From DATKMG01 sp035541995 (GTDB lineage Bacteria > Acidobacteriota > Terriglobia > Versatilivoradales > Versatilivoraceae), in contig DATKMG010000288.1 of NCBI GenBank assembly GCA_035541995.1, positions 1 to 7,813 on the forward strand: 7,813 nucleotides of DNA. Reading direction: 5' to 3'. Of the stretch, positions 6,372 through 7,813 are shown piece after piece. A program made the translations under genes and the position numbers. The first letter of the stretch is position 1. Every line of letters begins with the position of its first letter. Below the pieces are notes generated by a model. The model ran no database searches and was not told the DNA's origin. It was given only the letters and a program-made list of their open reading frames with translations.

Positions 6372-6821
6372 CGACTTATCCTCCTTGGCATTTGGTAAGG
6401 CTTTAGTTGTGGATACGAACTCGCGGCAACCACAATTGTTTGGAGGTGGAGGTACTCTTTCTTTTGAGCCTCCTTCCTTTTGAGCGAACACAGACCCCTC
6501 CCTCCACTGATCTTCCATGATTCAACTCCTCGAAAGAGAACCCACCTTAAGGGCGGCCGCCAGCAGCTAAGAAAACGCAGGCCGCTTCCCGATTAGAAGT
6601 GAGTGAAATCCCCTTAACCTCCATGCATGCGACGCTATCCGAGTTCCCGCAGGGGGACCAGACAGACAATACTATCGAGGCAATCTGCCTGTCTGTTCAC
6701 TATTGATCAGATGAGTGAGCGAAATTGAACAGACACGTGCACTATCTCCGGAATATAAGTAGTGTGCTTGGAAGTCGCGCCAAACATCATCGGATCGTTC
6801 GACTTAGTGTCCCACTCCGGG
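6372..6821. other. Intergenic region between PRC-barrel gene and dnaK fragment
   Basis: This should hold the minus-strand promoter of the PRC-barrel/phosphorylase unit and, formerly, a plus-strand promoter. Visible items are an in-frame extension of the PRC ORF up to 6518 and two copies of CTTTTGAGC 16 nt apart (6461-6469, 6477-6485). There is also a 10-bp palindrome GGCGGCCGCC at 6552-6561 and the nested inverted repeat at 6659-6695. The frame entering the dnaK fragment is open from GTG 6762, but its first 20 codons do not resemble DnaK. Confidence 0.45.
6659..6695. promoter_or_regulatory. Nested inverted repeat (candidate operator)
   Basis: CAGACAG (6659-6665) pairs perfectly with CTGTCTG (6689-6695). 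Inside lies AGGCA-atc-TGCCT (6678-6690). The inner core GAGGCAATCTGCCT (6677-6690) is identical to the minus-strand core at 2070-2057 upstream of the secreted-peptide gene. The two stems overlap, so as RNA they would be alternative. As DNA it resembles a repressor site. It sits in the gap between divergently oriented genes. Confidence 0.4.
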
Positions 6822-7291
6822 AATGCCAAGATCAGCGAGCGCGACATTGACGAAGTGATCCTCGTCGGCGGAACGGTGCGCATCCCGGCGGTGCAACCTT
6901 TGGTGCGTCGCCTCACCGGTGGCAAAGAGCCAAACCAGTCGGTCAATCCGGATGAGGTCGTTGCGGTCGGGGCGGCGATTCAAGCAGGCGTTCTGGCAGG
7001 GGAAGTTAAGGGCGTGGTGCTACTCGACGTGACACCGCTTTCACTGGGACTGGAGGCACTCGGAGGGGTGATGACCAGGCTGATCGAGCGCAACACGACC
7101 ATACCGGCTCGCAAGTCAGAAATCTTCTCTACGGCTGAAGACAAAAAGACTGCCGTTGACATCCACGTCCTCCAGGGCAAACTCAGCTGGCGAACGCCAA
7201 CCGCACGCTGGGCCACTTTCGTCTTGAAGGCATACGGTCTGCTCCGAGAGGCGCGCCACAGGTCGAAGTCAGCTTCGACATTATGGGATGA
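6822..7291 (+). pseudogene. dnaK: dnaK (Hsp70) fragment with frameshift
   Basis: Codons from about 6822 read NAKISERDIDEVILVGG, RIPAVQPLVRRLTGGKEP, NQSVNPDEVVAVGAAIQ, the interdomain linker VVLLDVTPLSLGLE, GGVMTRLIERNTTIP and FSTAEDKKTAVDIHVLQG (to 7178). This is the end of the Hsp70 ATPase domain plus the beginning of the substrate-binding domain. From about 7196 the likeness continues in a different frame (ANRTLGHFRLEGI, then PQVEVSFDI) until TGA at 7289-7291. The original frame instead drifts to a stop at 7299-7301. About 150 of some 640 residues remain; the nucleotide-binding loops and the lid are missing, so it cannot be a working chaperone. Both truncation and frameshift are direct readings against the well-known DnaK sequence. 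Confidence 0.85.
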
Positions 7292-7324
7292 GCCGTTTTG
7301 ACCAGAGGGGTGAGCAATAGTGAA

Positions 7325-7354
7325 CTGACACACGACTTGCCTCCAGCGTATAAA
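7325..7354 (+). promoter_or_regulatory. Putative sigma-70-type promoter of lmo0937-like gene
   Basis: CTGACA (7325-7330, one mismatch to TTGACA), an 18-nt spacer and TATAAA (7349-7354, one mismatch to TATAAT). Transcription would start near 7361 and give a leader of about 58 nt before the ATG at 7419. It lies just after the dnaK fragment, so the two small membrane genes can be expressed without it. Confidence 0.45.
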
Positions 7355-7418
7355 GGAACTGTGCCTCGATCTCCCACTCAAGATCTGGAAAAATGCGGAT
7401 GGCGGTAGGAGGATCAAC

Positions 7419-7571
7419 ATGCTCTGGACAGTTTTTGTGGTTTTGCTTGCCTTATGGCTTTGGGGGCTACCCACGTCCGACACTGCCGGCGGGTTTATTA
7501 ACATCCTGATATTTGTAGGTGTCGCCGTAGTCTTGAAAAAGGTCATTCGAGACCGAAGATCTATCGCCTAA
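7419..7571 (+). CDS. lmo0937 family small membrane protein
   Basis: 50 aa: MLWTVFVVLLALWLWGLPTS, then a DTAGGF turn, INILIFVGVAVVLKKVI and a basic end RDRRSIA. AGGAGGA lies 5 nt before the ATG. Two short hydrophobic segments joined by a Gly-rich turn, with MLWTVFVVLL at the start and a basic C-terminus, match the lmo0937 group of inner-membrane miniproteins. Their function is not established, though they often sit near stress genes. It is followed after 17 nt by the original ATG of the DUF3185-type gene, so the two were probably one operon. Confidence 0.8.
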   Translation: MLWTVFVVLLALWLWGLPTSDTAGGFINILIFVGVAVVLKKVIRDRRSIA

Positions 7572-7602
7572 TACTGGAGACACAAAACATGAAACCGGTA
7601 TT

Positions 7603-7812
7603 TTGATTGGCATCCTATTGGTCATCCTGGGGGCGCTGGCGCTTGCCTATCAAGGCATCAGCTACACCAGTCAGGAAAGAATACTTGATGTCGGTCCGAT
7701 TCATGCTACGGCAGAGGCTCATAAACGTATTCCTCTTCCACCAATACTCGGAGGACTGGTGTTGGTTGGAGGGGTTGGCTTGTTGGTCGTGGGCGCGAGG
7801 CGAAAGTCATAG
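7603..7812 (+). CDS. DUF3185-type small membrane protein, start frameshifted
   Basis: The open frame from TTG 7603 encodes 69 aa: a first membrane helix (IGILLVILGALALAYQGI), a polar middle (SYTSQERILDVGPIHATAEA), then IPLPPILGGLVLVGGVGLLV and a basic end ARRKS. This is the layout of DUF3185 proteins. The native start is clearly the ATG at 7589 behind TGGAGA, but that frame reads MKPVF and stops. One extra A in the AAA run at 7592-7594 would give MKTGILIGIL, the family's usual beginning, and a 74-aa protein. The gene therefore carries a one-base deletion, or the sequence has a homopolymer error. TTG 7603 has no good ribosome-binding site, so production is doubtful if the deletion is real. Confidence 0.7.
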   Translation: MIGILLVILGALALAYQGISYTSQERILDVGPIHATAEAHKRIPLPPILGGLVLVGGVGLLVVGARRKS

Positions 7813-7813
7813 G

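Noticed and set aside
6552..6561. 10-bp palindrome GGCGGCCGCC
   Set aside because: A single self-complementary GC word in GC-rich DNA with no second copy or gene-linked position; likely chance.
1..7813. CRISPR array, tRNA/rRNA, insertion-sequence ends or attachment sites
   Set aside because: No regularly spaced repeats, no tRNA cloverleaf or rRNA-like stretch, no transposase or terminal inverted repeats were seen, so the deletions cannot be tied to a visible mobile element.

Overview
The window looks like bacterial chromosomal DNA, moderately GC-rich and accessory in character. It carries envelope, glycogen and stress-type genes. The mix (DUF3300 protein, W-x-P-G-x-W lipoprotein, PRC-barrel protein, DUF3417-type glucan phosphorylase, lmo0937-like and DUF3185 small membrane proteins) is the kind seen in soil, sediment or groundwater bacteria such as Verrucomicrobiota, Acidobacteriota or Nitrospirota. 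No ribosomal or other phylogenetic marker is present, so this placement is a weak inference.

Minus-strand part, read from right to left. A PRC-barrel gene (6371-5757) has lost most of its second domain and runs into foreign sequence. An orphan reading frame follows (5779-5594), then an intact 848-aa alpha-glucan phosphorylase gene (5550-3004). Next come a 15-codon leader-like ORF (2984-2937) and a chimeric membrane gene (2934-2179). The chimera joins the start of a UPF0104/LPG-synthase-like membrane protein to the last helix and CBS pair of a site-2-protease-like protein. After a 284-nt gap there is a two-gene unit: a 59-aa secreted peptide (1894-1715) translationally coupled to a W-x-P-G-x-W lipoprotein (1712-1407). 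A 482-nt hairpin-rich non-coding stretch separates it from a DUF3300 secreted protein gene (924 to beyond the left edge).

Plus-strand part. A 450-nt gap with a palindromic regulatory candidate leads to a dnaK fragment (about 6822-7291) that lacks both ends and carries a frameshift. A consensus-like promoter then precedes an lmo0937-type small membrane protein (7419-7571). Last is a DUF3185-type protein whose native start codon is out of frame by one base (7589/7603-7812).

The main result is concentrated gene damage. Within about 5 kb there are an in-frame gene fusion, a truncation into alien sequence, an orphan frame, a broken dnaK and a start-proximal frameshift, all around one intact metabolic gene. 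This suggests a former stress/dormancy gene cluster shrunk by internal deletions, although metagenome misassembly could mimic part of it. A second result is a shared 14-bp palindromic word in two separate intergenic regions, which may be an operator. I see no CRISPR array, tRNA, rRNA, insertion sequence or convincing new defence system.
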